Below, piece after piece: positions 33,629 to 42,715 of a stretch of DNA of 64,000 nucleotides. The stretch's first letter is position 1. The number at the start of each line of letters is the position of its first letter. The stretch comes from Nocardioides sp. YIM 152315 (GTDB lineage: Bacteria; Actinomycetota; Actinomycetes; Propionibacteriales; Nocardioidaceae). The translations under genes were made by a program, and so were the position numbers. Where the stretch lies: NCBI RefSeq assembly GCF_029210375.1, contig NZ_JARGER010000006.1, positions 1 through 64,000 on the forward strand. The letters run 5' to 3'. The notes under the pieces were generated by a model. The model was given only the letters and a program-made list of their open reading frames with translations, had not been told where the DNA came from and did no database searches.

Positions 33629-36600
33629 GAGCGATCCTCGAGGTCACCCTCGAGCTCGAGGTAGACGGCCTGCATGGCAGCAAGCGTCTCCGGGTCGGGC
33701 GACTCCCACAACCCACGGTCCGCGGCCTCGTGGAGCCGCTCGACGATGCCGCGGAGCGCCCACGGGTTGGAGCGTGCCATGAAGTCCCGGTTGGTGCCGT
33801 CGAGCACGTACTCCTGCGCGAGCGACTCGTACATCCAGTCGTGGACGACACCGGCGGTGGCGTCGAAGCCGAAGAGGTAGTCGACGGTGGCCGCCAGCTC
33901 GAAGGCTCCCTTGTAGCCGTGCCGCTGCATCGCCGCGATCCAGCGGGGGTTCACCACGCGGGCGCGGAACACCCGGTTGGTCTCCTCCTGCAGCGTCCGC
34001 GTGCGTACGGCGTCGGGGCTGGTGGAGTCGCCGACGTACGCGCTCGGAGCGGCGCCGGTCAGCGCGCGCACCGTGGCGACCATGCCGCCGTGGTACTGAA
34101 AGTAGTCGTCGCTGTCGGCGATGTCGTGCTCGCGGGTGTCGACGTTCTTGGCGGCCACCTTGATGCGACGGTAGTTGGCCCTCATGTCGTCCGCGGCCGG
34201 CGCCCCGTCGAGGTCGCGGCCGTAGGCGAACCCGCCCCACGCCGTGTAGACCTCGGCGAGGTCGGCGTCGTCACGCCAGCTGCCGGACTCGATCGCCTGG
34301 AGGATGCCCGCGCCGTACGACCCGGGCTTGCTGCCGAAGATGCGGGTCGTCGCCCGCCGCTCGTCGCCGTGCGCGGCCAGGTCGGCGCGGGTGTGGGCGC
34401 GCACGAAGTTCACGTCGTCGGGCTCGTCGAGTCCCGCCACCAGGCGGACGGCGTCGTCGAGCATCGCGACCACGTGGGGGAAGGCGTCGCGGAAGAAGCC
34501 CGAGATCCGCACGGTCACGTCGACGCGCGGCCGGCCCAGCTCGTCGAGCGGTACGACGCGCAGGTCGCTGACCCGCCGCGACGCCTCGTCCCACTCGGGC
34601 CGCACGCCCAGCAGCGCCAGTACCTCGGCGATGTCGTCGCCGGACGTGCGCATGGCGCTGGTGCCCCACACCGAGAGGCCCACCGACGACGGGTAGTCAC
34701 CGGTCTCGTCGAGGTGGCGCTCCAGCAGCGACTCGGCCATCGCCTGACCGGTCTGCCAGGCCAGTCGCGACGGTACGGCGCGCGGGTCGACCGTGTAGAA
34801 GTTGCGCCCGGTCGGCAGCACGTTGACCAGTCCGCGCAGCGGCGAGCCCGACGGCCCGGCCGGCACGAAGCCGCCGTCGAGGGCGTGCAGCACGGCGTCC
34901 AGCTCGTCGGTCGTGCGTCGCAGCCGCGGCACGACCTGCTCCGCGGCGAAGCGCAGCACCCGCTGCACCTCCGGGTCGTCATGCAACTCGGGCGCGGCCT
35001 CCGGGTCCCACGACGCGCCCTCCATCCTCTGCACGAGCTCGCGCGCCTGCCGCTCGATGGCGTCGACCGCGGTGACCGACTCGCCGTCCTTGAGGCCGAG
35101 CGCCGACCGCAGCCCGGGTACGGCGTTCGCCTCTCCGCCCCACACCTGGGCGGCCCGGAGGATGGCGAGCACGAGGTCGACGCGCGCCTCGCCCGCGGGC
35201 GCCTGGCCGAGGACGTGCAGGCCGTCGCGGATCTGGGCGTCCTTGATCTCGCAGAGCCAGCCGTCGACGTGCAGCAGGAAGTCGTCGAAGTCCTCGTCTC
35301 CCGGGCGCTCGTCGAGGCCCAGGTCGCGGTGCATCTCGGCGGCGTGCATGAGCTGCCAGATCTCGCCACGGACCGCGGGCAGCTTTGCGGGGTCCATCGC
35401 CGCGATGTTCGCGTGCTCGTCGAGCAGCTGCTCGAGGCGGGCGATGTCGCCGTACGTCTCCGCGCGCGCCATCGGCGGCACCAGGTGGTCGACGATCGTG
35501 GCGTGGGCACGGCGCTTGGCCTGGGCACCCTCCCCCGGGTCGTTGACGAGGAAGGGGTAGACCAGCGGCAGGTTGCCGATCGCGGCGTCGGTCGCGCACT
35601 CCGCCGAGAGCGCGGCGTTCTTGCCGGGCAGCCACTCCATCGACCCGTGCTTGCCGAGGTGCACCACCGCGTGTGCCCGGAAGCCATGCTCCAACCAGCG
35701 GTACGCCGCCAGGTAGTGGTGCGACGGGGCGAGGTCGGGGTCGTGGTAGATCGCGACCGGGTTCTCCCCGAAGCCACGCGGCGGCTGGATCAGCAGCACC
35801 ACGTTGCCCGCCCGGATCGTGGCCAGCACGATCGCGCCGGCGTCGTTGACGAAGAGCCGCCCGGGCGACGGCCCCCACGCGTCCACGATCTCGTCCATCA
35901 GCGCCCGCGGGACGTCTGCGGTCCAGGCGTCGTACTGCTCCTGGGTGATCCGCACGTGCGCGTCGGTGAGCTGGGCGTTGGTCAGCCACTCCTCGTCCTG
36001 GCCGCCCGCGGCGATGAGCGCGTGGATGAGCGCATCGCCGGCCTCGGTGTCGTCGTCGAGGTCAAGCATCGGCAGGTCGCCGACGTCGTAGCCCTCCTGC
36101 CGCATGCGGCGCAGCAGCCGTACCGCGCTGACCGGGGTGTCGAGCCCGACGGCGTTGCCGACGCGCGAGTGCTTGGTGGGGTACGCCGAGAGCATCAGGG
36201 CGATCCGCTTGTCGGCGTTGGGGACGTGTCGCAGACGCGCGTGGTTGACCGCGATGCCGGCCACGCGGTCGCAGCGCTCGGCGTCGGCGACGTAGCGCGG
36301 CAGCCCGTCCTCGTCGACCTCCTTGAACGAGAACGGCGCGGTGATGATCCGGCCGTCGAACTCCGGGATCGCGATCTGGGTCGCCGAGTCGAGCGGCGTC
36401 ACCCCGTCGTCGGAGGCCTCCCACTCCTCGCGGCTGGTCGTGAGGCAGAGCCCCTGCAGCACCGGGATGTCGAGCGCGCGCAGACGTGCGACGTCCCATG
36501 CCTCGTCGTCTTCCCCGGCGCTCGCGCCTGCCGGCCTGCTGCCGCCGGCGGCGAGGACGGTGACGACGAGCGCGTCCAGGGTGCCGAGCGCGTCGTAGAG

Positions 36601-37209
36601 CTCGTCGGGCGCGGCGCGCAGGCTGCCGGCGAAGACGGGTACGCCGACCGCCTCGCCGGTCGCGTCGATCGCGTCCACCAGCGCGTGCGCGAAGCCGGCG
36701 TTGCCGCTGATTTCGTGGGCGCGGTAGTAGAGCACGCCGACGCGCGGCTGCTCGGTGGTTGAGGAAGGCGCCCCGGCGCCTGTCTCGAAACCACCAGCCC
36801 GCGGCGAGATCCCCCAGGCGGGCACCACCGCCGGCGGCGCGAAGCCCTCGCCGGTGAGCAGCACGGTGTCGGAGAGGAAGGCGTGCAGCTGGCCGAGGTT
36901 GGCCGGTCCGCCCTCGGCGAGGTAGCGGTGCGCCGGCGCGGCGACGCCGACCGGGACGGTGGAGAGCTCCATGAGCTCGGCGCTCGGCTGGGCCTCGCCT
37001 CCGAGCACGACGACCGGGCGGCCGCCGGCGAAGAGCTGGCCGCGCCACGCTTCGAGGTCGTGCGGCGACCCGAGGAGCCGTACGACGACGAGCGCGGCGT
37101 CGCGCAGGTCCGGGATCCCCCGCGTCGGGTTCGCCCAGACCCAGTCGGCTCCGGACGCCCGGGCGGAGAGCAGGTCGGTGTCGGAGGTGGACAGCAGCGC
37201 CAGCTTCAC
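33625..37209 (-). CDS. cobN: Cobaltochelatase large subunit CobN
   Basis: The 1194-residue catalytic subunit that binds hydrogenobyrinate a,c-diamide and cobalt. The CobN/ChlH fold is shown by VGVLYYRAHEISGNAGFAHALVDAI-type sequence from about 155, LGKHGSMEWLPGKNAALS (about 517-534), GFVPAGPSGSPLRGL near 786, LPTGRNFYTVDPRAVP (about 805-820) and IFGSKPGSYGAGI (about 957-969). A 42-bp palindromic repeat encodes GGFETGAGAPSSTTE at about 138-152, in the N-terminal domain before the first conserved block. GTG start follows riboswitch 4. First gene of the operon; its stop overlaps cobF. Confidence 0.94.
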   Translation of the reverse strand: MKLALLSTSDTDLLSARASGADWVWANPTRGIPDLRDAALVVVRLLGSPHDLEAWRGQLFAGGRPVVVLGGEAQPSAELMELSTVPVGVAAPAHRYLAEGGPANLGQLHAFLSDTVLLTGEGFAPPAVVPAWGISPRAGGFETGAGAPSSTTEQPRVGVLYYRAHEISGNAGFAHALVDAIDATGEAVGVPVFAGSLRAAPDELYDALGTLDALVVTVLAAGGSRPAGASAGEDDEAWDVARLRALDIPVLQGLCLTTSREEWEASDDGVTPLDSATQIAIPEFDGRIITAPFSFKEVDEDGLPRYVADAERCDRVAGIAVNHARLRHVPNADKRIALMLSAYPTKHSRVGNAVGLDTPVSAVRLLRRMRQEGYDVGDLPMLDLDDDTEAGDALIHALIAAGGQDEEWLTNAQLTDAHVRITQEQYDAWTADVPRALMDEIVDAWGPSPGRLFVNDAGAIVLATIRAGNVVLLIQPPRGFGENPVAIYHDPDLAPSHHYLAAYRWLEHGFRAHAVVHLGKHGSMEWLPGKNAALSAECATDAAIGNLPLVYPFLVNDPGEGAQAKRRAHATIVDHLVPPMARAETYGDIARLEQLLDEHANIAAMDPAKLPAVRGEIWQLMHAAEMHRDLGLDERPGDEDFDDFLLHVDGWLCEIKDAQIRDGLHVLGQAPAGEARVDLVLAILRAAQVWGGEANAVPGLRSALGLKDGESVTAVDAIERQARELVQRMEGASWDPEAAPELHDDPEVQRVLRFAAEQVVPRLRRTTDELDAVLHALDGGFVPAGPSGSPLRGLVNVLPTGRNFYTVDPRAVPSRLAWQTGQAMAESLLERHLDETGDYPSSVGLSVWGTSAMRTSGDDIAEVLALLGVRPEWDEASRRVSDLRVVPLDELGRPRVDVTVRISGFFRDAFPHVVAMLDDAVRLVAGLDEPDDVNFVRAHTRADLAAHGDERRATTRIFGSKPGSYGAGILQAIESGSWRDDADLAEVYTAWGGFAYGRDLDGAPAADDMRANYRRIKVAAKNVDTREHDIADSDDYFQYHGGMVATVRALTGAAPSAYVGDSTSPDAVRTRTLQEETNRVFRARVVNPRWIAAMQRHGYKGAFELAATVDYLFGFDATAGVVHDWMYESLAQEYVLDGTNRDFMARSNPWALRGIVERLHEAADRGLWESPDPETLAAMQAVYLELEGDLEDRS
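36754..36795. repeat. 42-bp palindromic repeat in frame in cobN
   Basis: A full 42-bp unit read on the coding strand as GGTGGTTTCGAGACAGGCGC to CTCAACCACC, with a GGCGCCGGGGCGCC centre. It is read as GGFETGAGAPSSTT, the same frame as in the chelatase and cobF. Confidence 0.87.
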
Positions 37210-37219
37210 GGTTTCTCCT

Positions 37220-37366
37220 CGGGGTTCTCGCCCCTGTTCGGCGGAGGTCCCGTGGCCAGTGTCTGGCTTCGGCCGTCCCTCCTCCGAGGAGTGGCCTCAC
37301 AGTGGCGGAACCGCCCCGGACTCGCACCGGGTTCCTGCTCCACGAGACGTGACGGGAGCCAGCCTA
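37220..37366 (-). ncRNA. Cobalamin riboswitch 4, upstream of cobN
   Basis: On the minus strand the leader reads GCAGGAACCCGGTGCGAGTC, GGGGCGGTTCCGCCACTGTGA, then GGCCGAAGCCAGACACTGGCC. It ends close to the cobN GTG start. It should control the cobN-cobF-2H-cobQ-cobK operon. Confidence 0.92.
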
Positions 37367-37373
37367 GTGCGCG

Positions 37374-37404
37374 CCGCCCGGGCCCGCGCACCCGTCCCGG
37401 GCGG
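37374..37404. terminator. GC-rich hairpin after the RTX-like gene
   Basis: CCGCCCGGG and CCCGGGCGG form a perfect 9-bp stem around a 13-base loop, starting directly at the stop of the leftward gene at 37405. There is no U tract, as is common for high-GC actinobacterial terminators. It also separates that gene from riboswitch 4. Confidence 0.6.
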
Positions 37405-38385
37405 TCACTCGCAGTTCTGGGCGAGCTCGGCGCGGCACTTGTCGTTGCCGCCGCCGCCGAGCGCCCCGTCGAGTCCCCGCTGCCCGATCAGCACGTCGCG
37501 GGCGCCGCCCCCCTTGAGGAGGTCACCTCCGCGACCGCCGAAGATCCGGTCGCGGCCGCCCTTCCCGCTCAGCGTGTTGCGGCCGTCGTCGCCGACGATG
37601 ACGTCCGGACCGGAGGTGCCGATGACGTTCTCGATGTCTCTCGCCCGGACCCTGGTGGCCGCGAACCGGACCGAGCTCTTCTTCAGGTGGACCTTCGCGC
37701 GCTGACCACGGACGGCGATCGTGTCCCGGCCGTCGCCGCCGTCGACCGACAGGTCGCAGGTCGGGCAGCGGTGGCTGGTCGTCCCGTCGGTGGGCGCACT
37801 GACGGTGAGCAGGTCGCGGCCGACGCCGCCGACGAGATCGAACACCGGGTCTCCCTCGACGGTCGCCGACTCCCACGGCGGCTGCAACGGGTCGGCCGCT
37901 CCGATGTAGATCGTCGCGGCGACGGTGTCCCTGCCGTCATCACCGCGGGCGGTGCCGCGCTGCCGCTGCTCGATGAGGTCGTTCCCCGGTCCGCCGTCGG
38001 TCGTGCCGCCCGTGTGCCAGATCGCGTCGTTCCCGGCGCCTCCGACGACGGTCCCCCCGACCGTGACGATCGCGTCGTTGCCGTCGCCCCCGTCGACGGA
38101 CACGGGGTTCCCGCAGACCAGGTCGTTGCCGGCGCCGGCGTTCACGGTGACATCGGCGAAGCCCCAGGCGATGATCACGTCGTCGCCGTCCGTGCCCGTG
38201 ATCGTCTGCCCCGGCGCCGACGCCACGATCGTCGGGGCGTGGGCCCGGCAGGTGCTCGTGTCGGCGGCCGACGATGGTGCGACCGAGCCGACCCCGGCCG
38301 TCGTCAGCAGCGTCGCGAACGCGGCCAGGCCGACGGCCCGGCGCCGGGAGCGGGATGAGGTCATGTCAGGAGAGCGTGCCATCAC
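37405..38385 (-). CDS. Secreted RTX-like calcium-binding repeat protein
   Basis: A 326-residue exported protein. An Arg-rich signal peptide ends near APSSAADTST (about 37-46). The rest contains hemolysin-type GGxGxDxxx nonapeptides, for example GTDGDDVI, GAGNDLV, GGDGNDAIV, GGAGNDAI and GGPGNDLI, then GGDGRDTI, GDDGRNTL, GGRGGDLL and GGGGNDKC near the C-terminus. These bind calcium in a beta-roll. No enzymatic domain is visible, so it could be a surface adhesin or matrix protein. Met at 38385, 38382 or 38364 could be the start. Confidence 0.8.
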   Translation of the reverse strand: MMARSPDMTSSRSRRRAVGLAAFATLLTTAGVGSVAPSSAADTSTCRAHAPTIVASAPGQTITGTDGDDVIIAWGFADVTVNAGAGNDLVCGNPVSVDGGDGNDAIVTVGGTVVGGAGNDAIWHTGGTTDGGPGNDLIEQRQRGTARGDDGRDTVAATIYIGAADPLQPPWESATVEGDPVFDLVGGVGRDLLTVSAPTDGTTSHRCPTCDLSVDGGDGRDTIAVRGQRAKVHLKKSSVRFAATRVRARDIENVIGTSGPDVIVGDDGRNTLSGKGGRDRIFGGRGGDLLKGGGARDVLIGQRGLDGALGGGGNDKCRAELAQNCE

Positions 38386-38424
38386 CGTCCACCGTTACAC
38401 GGCAGCCTCGCCGGGCCGGCAGGG

Positions 38425-40161
38425 TCAGCGCCCCGACCACGCGGCCCACAGCTCGGCGTACATCCCCCGCACGGCGACCAGGTCGTCGTGCGACCCGCGC
38501 TCGACCACCCGGCCGGCGTCCATCACGACGATCTCGTGGGCGTCGACCGCCTGGGTGAGGCGGTGCGCGATGGTGAGCGACGTGCGGCGAGCGGTGACCG
38601 CGTCGGCGGCACGCTCCAGCGACCGTGCACCCGCCGAACCGGCCTCGGCGGTGGCCTCGTCGAGCACCACGACGACGGGGTCGGCGAGCAGCACCCGCGC
38701 CAGCGCCACCTGCTGCGCCAGCGCCGGCGTCAGCGTGCGAGCACCGTCGCCGACGACGGTCGAGAGCCCGTCCGGCAGCGCCTCCACCGCCGAGCGGGCG
38801 CCGACCGCGTCGAGCGCGGCGAGCAGCGCGGTGTCCGGGGCCGACGGGGCGGCGAGGGTGAGGTTGTCGCGCACCGTGCCCGCGAAGACGTGCACCTCCT
38901 GGCTCACGATCGCCACCGGGGGCCGCCCGTCCCCGTCCACCCGCGCCAGCGGCACCCCGCCCAGCGACACCGATCCCCGGGTCGGAGCGAGCCGTCCGGC
39001 GATCGCCGCACCCAGCGTCGTCTTGCCGGCGCCCGACGCGCCCACGACCGCGACCCGGTGCCCGGGCGCCACGTCGAGGGAGACCGAGTCGACGGCCGGC
39101 CGGTCCGCGACGTACTCGTGGTGGAGGTCGCGTACGACGAGCCGTCCGTCCGCCGGGCGCTCCGGACCGTGGACCGGCACCGGCGCCGGCAACTGGGCGA
39201 GCCCGACCAGCCGGACCAGCGAGGCGCCTGCCGACTGCACCGCGTCGAACAGGGCGAGGATCGCGCCGATCGGGTTGAAGAGCCGGTGGAAGAGCAGCGC
39301 CGCCGCCGTCACCGCGCCGACGGTGACCAACGACCGTGAGACGAGTGCGTACCCGGTGCCGAGGATCAGCAGCAGGCCGATCAGCTCGGCGCGGTTGTTG
39401 CGGCCGTAGAAGCGGGTCAGCAGCCGGAACACGTCGATCGACAGCTGCGCCGAGCGCCACGACGCGGCGGTGGTGAGCTCCTGGTGCTGCGCGCCGATGC
39501 CGTAGGCGCGCAGGGTGCGGCTGGCGTGGAGCCCGGTGACCAGCGCCTCGGCGCGCTCGCTGTTGGCCTCCCGCTCGCGGCGGTAGTAGGGGCCGGAGCG
39601 CGGCAGGTACCACCGCAGCGCCATCACGTAGAACGGCACGGCACCCAGTCCGGCCAGACCGAGCCGCCAGTCGAGCGCGAAGAGGCCGACGACCGTGAAG
39701 ACCACGGCGACGACCGAGTTCACCAGGATCGGGATCACCTCGGTGAACGACTCCGTGATCAGGCGGACGTCGTCACCGACCCGCGACAGCAGGTCACCGG
39801 AGCCGCTCGCCTCGAGCTCGGCGGCCTCGAGCGAGAGCGCCCGCTCCAGGACGGTCTCGCGGAGGTCCGCCAGCGCCGGCTCCGCCGTGCGCGCGAGGAA
39901 GGCGACGGAGAGGTACGTCGCGAGCCCGCCGACCAGGGCGGCGCCGAGGATCCACAGCACGGCGGGGGTGATGTCGGCGGCCGGCCCGCCGTCGACGACC
40001 ACGTCGACGATCCGGCCGAGCATCCACGGCGCGACCAGGCCGGCCAGGCCCTCGATCGCGAACATCAGCAGGCACAGGGCCAGCGCCCACGGTCGCTGAC
40101 GCAGCAGGCGGCGCGACAGGGCGGCCGCCTCGCGGGCGGTCGAGACGGGGAGCCGGGTCAC
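38425..40161 (-). CDS. ABC exporter-type half transporter, subunit with intact ATP site (IrtB-like)
   Basis: A 578-residue transmembrane-plus-ATPase protein. Six membrane segments fill about 20-310. The nucleotide domain has a normal Walker A GASGAGKTTL (about 380-389) and Walker B VVVLDEATAEAG, but the signature is degenerate (TLTPALAQQVALARVL instead of LSGGQ). It pairs with the upstream subunit (GTGA overlap), which has the reverse defect. With the adjacent siderophore-interacting protein and iron-box-like dyad, an IrtAB-type siderophore importer is likely; multidrug or lipid export is the alternative. Confidence 0.8.
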   Translation of the reverse strand: MTRLPVSTAREAAALSRRLLRQRPWALALCLLMFAIEGLAGLVAPWMLGRIVDVVVDGGPAADITPAVLWILGAALVGGLATYLSVAFLARTAEPALADLRETVLERALSLEAAELEASGSGDLLSRVGDDVRLITESFTEVIPILVNSVVAVVFTVVGLFALDWRLGLAGLGAVPFYVMALRWYLPRSGPYYRREREANSERAEALVTGLHASRTLRAYGIGAQHQELTTAASWRSAQLSIDVFRLLTRFYGRNNRAELIGLLLILGTGYALVSRSLVTVGAVTAAALLFHRLFNPIGAILALFDAVQSAGASLVRLVGLAQLPAPVPVHGPERPADGRLVVRDLHHEYVADRPAVDSVSLDVAPGHRVAVVGASGAGKTTLGAAIAGRLAPTRGSVSLGGVPLARVDGDGRPPVAIVSQEVHVFAGTVRDNLTLAAPSAPDTALLAALDAVGARSAVEALPDGLSTVVGDGARTLTPALAQQVALARVLLADPVVVVLDEATAEAGSAGARSLERAADAVTARRTSLTIAHRLTQAVDAHEIVVMDAGRVVERGSHDDLVAVRGMYAELWAAWSGR

Positions 40162-41831
40162 CGCAGCACCGCGGTCCGGTAGGCCTCGCCCTCGGCGAGC
40201 CGGGTGTGCGTGCCCACGGCCGCCACCCGGCCGCCCACCAGGTGCACGACCCGGTCGGCGCGCGCGAGGAGGGCGGGGCTGCTCGTGAGCACGAGCGTGG
40301 CGCCGTCGGGGCGGCGTACGGCGTCGATGCCCTCGGCGATGCGCTGCTCGGTCACGGCGTCGACGGCCGTGGTCGGGTCGTGCAGCACGAGCACCGACGG
40401 GTCCGCGGCCAGCGCCCGGGCCAGGCCGAGGCGCTGTCGCTGCCCGCCCGAGAGGGTGGTGCCGTTGACGGTGACGGGCTCGTCGGGGAGGTCGGTCGCC
40501 GACGACGCCGCCATCACGGTCGCGAAGCGGTCGTCGTCCAGGCGCGAGGCGTGGTCGACGTTCGAGCGCAGCGTGCCCTCGAAGAGGTCGACGTGGTGCT
40601 CGGCGACCACCAGCATCCGCTGCGCCTCCTCGATGCGCAGCTCCGTGAGCGGCGCGCCGCCGACCAGGACCCGGCCCGCCCCGGGGACCGCCTCGCCGCG
40701 CAGGAGGTGCATCAGCGCGCCGGCGTCGGCGGGGTCCTCGGCCACGACCGCCACCGTCTCCCCCGGGCCGACCTCGAGCGAGACCGAGCGCAGCGTCCCG
40801 TCGGTGACCTCGTCGAGCACAAGGGACGCGACGCCGGACGACGTCCGCTCGCCGACCTCGACCAGCGGCGGCGCCCCGAAGAGGTCGACGAGCCGGCGTG
40901 CCGAGGCGCGGGAGCGGGCCAGCTGCGCGACGAGGTAGGCGATCATCCCCATGGGCTCGGCCACGAACTGCGCGAGCCCCACCACCGACACGAGCTCGCC
41001 GATCGTCATGTCCCCCTCGACGGCCTGCCGACCCGCGACGAGGGCGACGACGGCCAGGAAGCCCACGCTCAGCGCGCTCGTGAGCCCGTAGAGCACGCCC
41101 TCGGACCGCGCGGCCCCGATGCTGGCGGCCATCGCGTCCCGGCTCTGCACCCGGTAGCGGCCGTGCGCGACCCGCTCGGCGCCGATGCCCTTGAGGGGGC
41201 GCAGGCCGCGCACCAGGTCGGTCGCGAGACCGGTGGCGCGGCCGATCGCCTCCTGGCGCTCGTGGGCGCGGTGGGCGAGCCGCGGCGCGAGCACCTGGGT
41301 GCAGACCAGCACGATCGGCACGCCGACCAGCACGACGACCGCGACCAGCGGATCGATGGTGGCCAGCACGACGGCACTGATCACCAGACCGGCGATCCCC
41401 GCCACCGTGAACGTGATCTGACGGATCACCGCCGCCACGCCCTCGGCGTCCCCGGTCGCCACGGCGAGGACGTCGCCGGGCAGACGGTCGAGCCGCGCTC
41501 CGCGCGGCGCGAGCACGTGGGCCGACACCTCGGTGCGGAGCAGGTGGCCCTCCTCCTGGAAGGCCCGGAACCCCACGCGCGAGCCGAAGCGATAGGCCAG
41601 GCTCAGCACCGCGAAATGCACGCACAGCACGACGCCCCACAGGACCAGCCGTTCGAGGTCCCCGGCGGCGATGGCGCGGTCGATGACGACGCCGATCAGG
41701 ATCGGCACCGCGGCCTCGCAGACCTGCCACAGCGTGATCAGCGCGATCGCACCGAGGAGCCGGCGCCGCTGCCGGTGGAGGGTCCGCCGGATCAGCCCGC
41801 CCGGCGTCGCGGGCGGTTGCTCGGTGGTCAC
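40158..41831 (-). CDS. ABC exporter-type half transporter, subunit with degenerate Walker motifs (IrtA-like without SIP)
   Basis: A 557-residue half transporter with six membrane segments (about 28-300). In the nucleotide domain Walker A is lost (VAEDPADAGAL where GxxGxGKST is expected) and Walker B is altered (VLVLHDPTTAVD), but the signature LSGGQRQRLGLARAL is perfect. Together with the downstream subunit it would form one working and one degenerate ATP site, as in heterodimeric exporters-fold transporters. It is divergent from the siderophore-interacting flavoprotein gene. Start ATG/GTG at 41831 lies 18 bp from the iron-box-like dyad. Confidence 0.8.
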   Translation of the reverse strand: MTTEQPPATPGGLIRRTLHRQRRRLLGAIALITLWQVCEAAVPILIGVVIDRAIAAGDLERLVLWGVVLCVHFAVLSLAYRFGSRVGFRAFQEEGHLLRTEVSAHVLAPRGARLDRLPGDVLAVATGDAEGVAAVIRQITFTVAGIAGLVISAVVLATIDPLVAVVVLVGVPIVLVCTQVLAPRLAHRAHERQEAIGRATGLATDLVRGLRPLKGIGAERVAHGRYRVQSRDAMAASIGAARSEGVLYGLTSALSVGFLAVVALVAGRQAVEGDMTIGELVSVVGLAQFVAEPMGMIAYLVAQLARSRASARRLVDLFGAPPLVEVGERTSSGVASLVLDEVTDGTLRSVSLEVGPGETVAVVAEDPADAGALMHLLRGEAVPGAGRVLVGGAPLTELRIEEAQRMLVVAEHHVDLFEGTLRSNVDHASRLDDDRFATVMAASSATDLPDEPVTVNGTTLSGGQRQRLGLARALAADPSVLVLHDPTTAVDAVTEQRIAEGIDAVRRPDGATLVLTSSPALLARADRVVHLVGGRVAAVGTHTRLAEGEAYRTAVLR

Positions 41832-41849
41832 GCGCTCAGTATGAACGAG

Positions 41850-41865
41850 GTAAGGTCCCCCTTAC
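41850..41865. promoter_or_regulatory. DtxR/IdeR-like iron box between the ABC pair and the siderophore-interacting protein
   Basis: The dyad GTAAGG-TCCC-CCTTAC has perfect 6-bp arms and lies in the sequence AGGTAAGGTCCCCCTTACTT, close to the AGGTTAGGCTAACCT type of iron boxes. It is placed between divergent genes expected to be iron-controlled. Assignment is by similarity and context. Confidence 0.65.
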
Positions 41866-41895
41866 TTCATGGGGTCGACGACGAAAGGAGCCCGG

Positions 41896-42705
41896 ATGCC
41901 GACGTGGCACGGACAGGTCGAGAGCACTGAATGGCTGACGCCCGCGCTGGTGCGCGTGGTGCTCGGTGGTGACGGGCTCGGCGGCTTCGCGATGCCGGAC
42001 GCGACGGACACCTACGTGAACGTCGCGATCCCGCCGTCGGGTGCGCCATACTCCGGCGCCTTCTCCCCTGCCGACGTCAAGGAGCAGCACGACCGCGAGC
42101 ACTGGCCGGTGCGCCGGCGCTACACCGTCCGCAGCTGGGACGCCGCCACCGGACGCCTGACCCTCGACTTCGTCGTGCACGGTGACCACGGCGTCGGCGG
42201 CCCGTGGGCTGGGGGCACGCGCGTCGGCGACGTGCTCGTGTTCGAGGGCCCCGGCAGCGGCTACCGGCCGGACCCGGCCGCCGACTGGCACCTGCTCGTC
42301 GGCGACGAGTCGGCGCTGCCGGCGATCGCCGCCTCGCTCGAGGCGATCCCGGCCGGCACGGCCGCGGTGGTGCGCTTGGTCTGCGACGGCCCCGAGCACG
42401 AGATCGCGCTGCCCTGTCCGGGCGACCTCGACCTGGTGTGGCTGCACCGCACGGGAGCCGAGGACGACGTCGACCTGCTGCCCGACGCCGTCGCCGACCT
42501 GGTCTTCCCGACCGGCCGGGTGCACGCGTTCATCCACGGCGAGGCCGACGAGATCCGCGCGATCCGCCGGCACCTGCTCTCCGACCGCGGGCTCGACCGC
42601 GCGACGATGTCGTGCTCGCCGTACTGGCGGCGCACGATGACCGACGAGGCGTGGCGCGCCGTCAAGCGCGACTACGTGGCCGCGATGGACGCCGAGGTCG
42701 CCTGA
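41896..42705 (+). CDS. Siderophore-interacting flavoprotein (SIP/ViuB family reductase)
   Basis: A 269-residue FAD-dependent ferric-siderophore reductase. The FAD motif is RRRYTVRSWD (about 73-82), followed by VHGDHGVGGPWAGG (about 94-107) typical of SIP proteins, the NAD(P) half LLVGDESALPAIAASLE (about 133-149), and the C-terminal AEADEIRAIRRHLL-type helix. It should release iron from a siderophore carried in by the adjacent ABC pair. In mycobacteria this domain is fused to IrtA; here it is separate. ATG at 41896 has AAGGAG upstream; an earlier ATG at 41869 lies at the iron box. Confidence 0.88.
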   Translation: MPTWHGQVESTEWLTPALVRVVLGGDGLGGFAMPDATDTYVNVAIPPSGAPYSGAFSPADVKEQHDREHWPVRRRYTVRSWDAATGRLTLDFVVHGDHGVGGPWAGGTRVGDVLVFEGPGSGYRPDPAADWHLLVGDESALPAIAASLEAIPAGTAAVVRLVCDGPEHEIALPCPGDLDLVWLHRTGAEDDVDLLPDAVADLVFPTGRVHAFIHGEADEIRAIRRHLLSDRGLDRATMSCSPYWRRTMTDEAWRAVKRDYVAAMDAEVA

Positions 42706-42715
42706 CCTCCCGACC

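Noticed and set aside
33529..36762. 1077-codon plus-strand frame
   Set aside because: Antisense of cobN, which is certain from conserved motifs.
37405..38385. Repeated short units in this gene considered as a CRISPR or tandem DNA array
   Set aside because: The periodicity is in the protein (calcium-binding nonapeptides); the DNA units are not regular.
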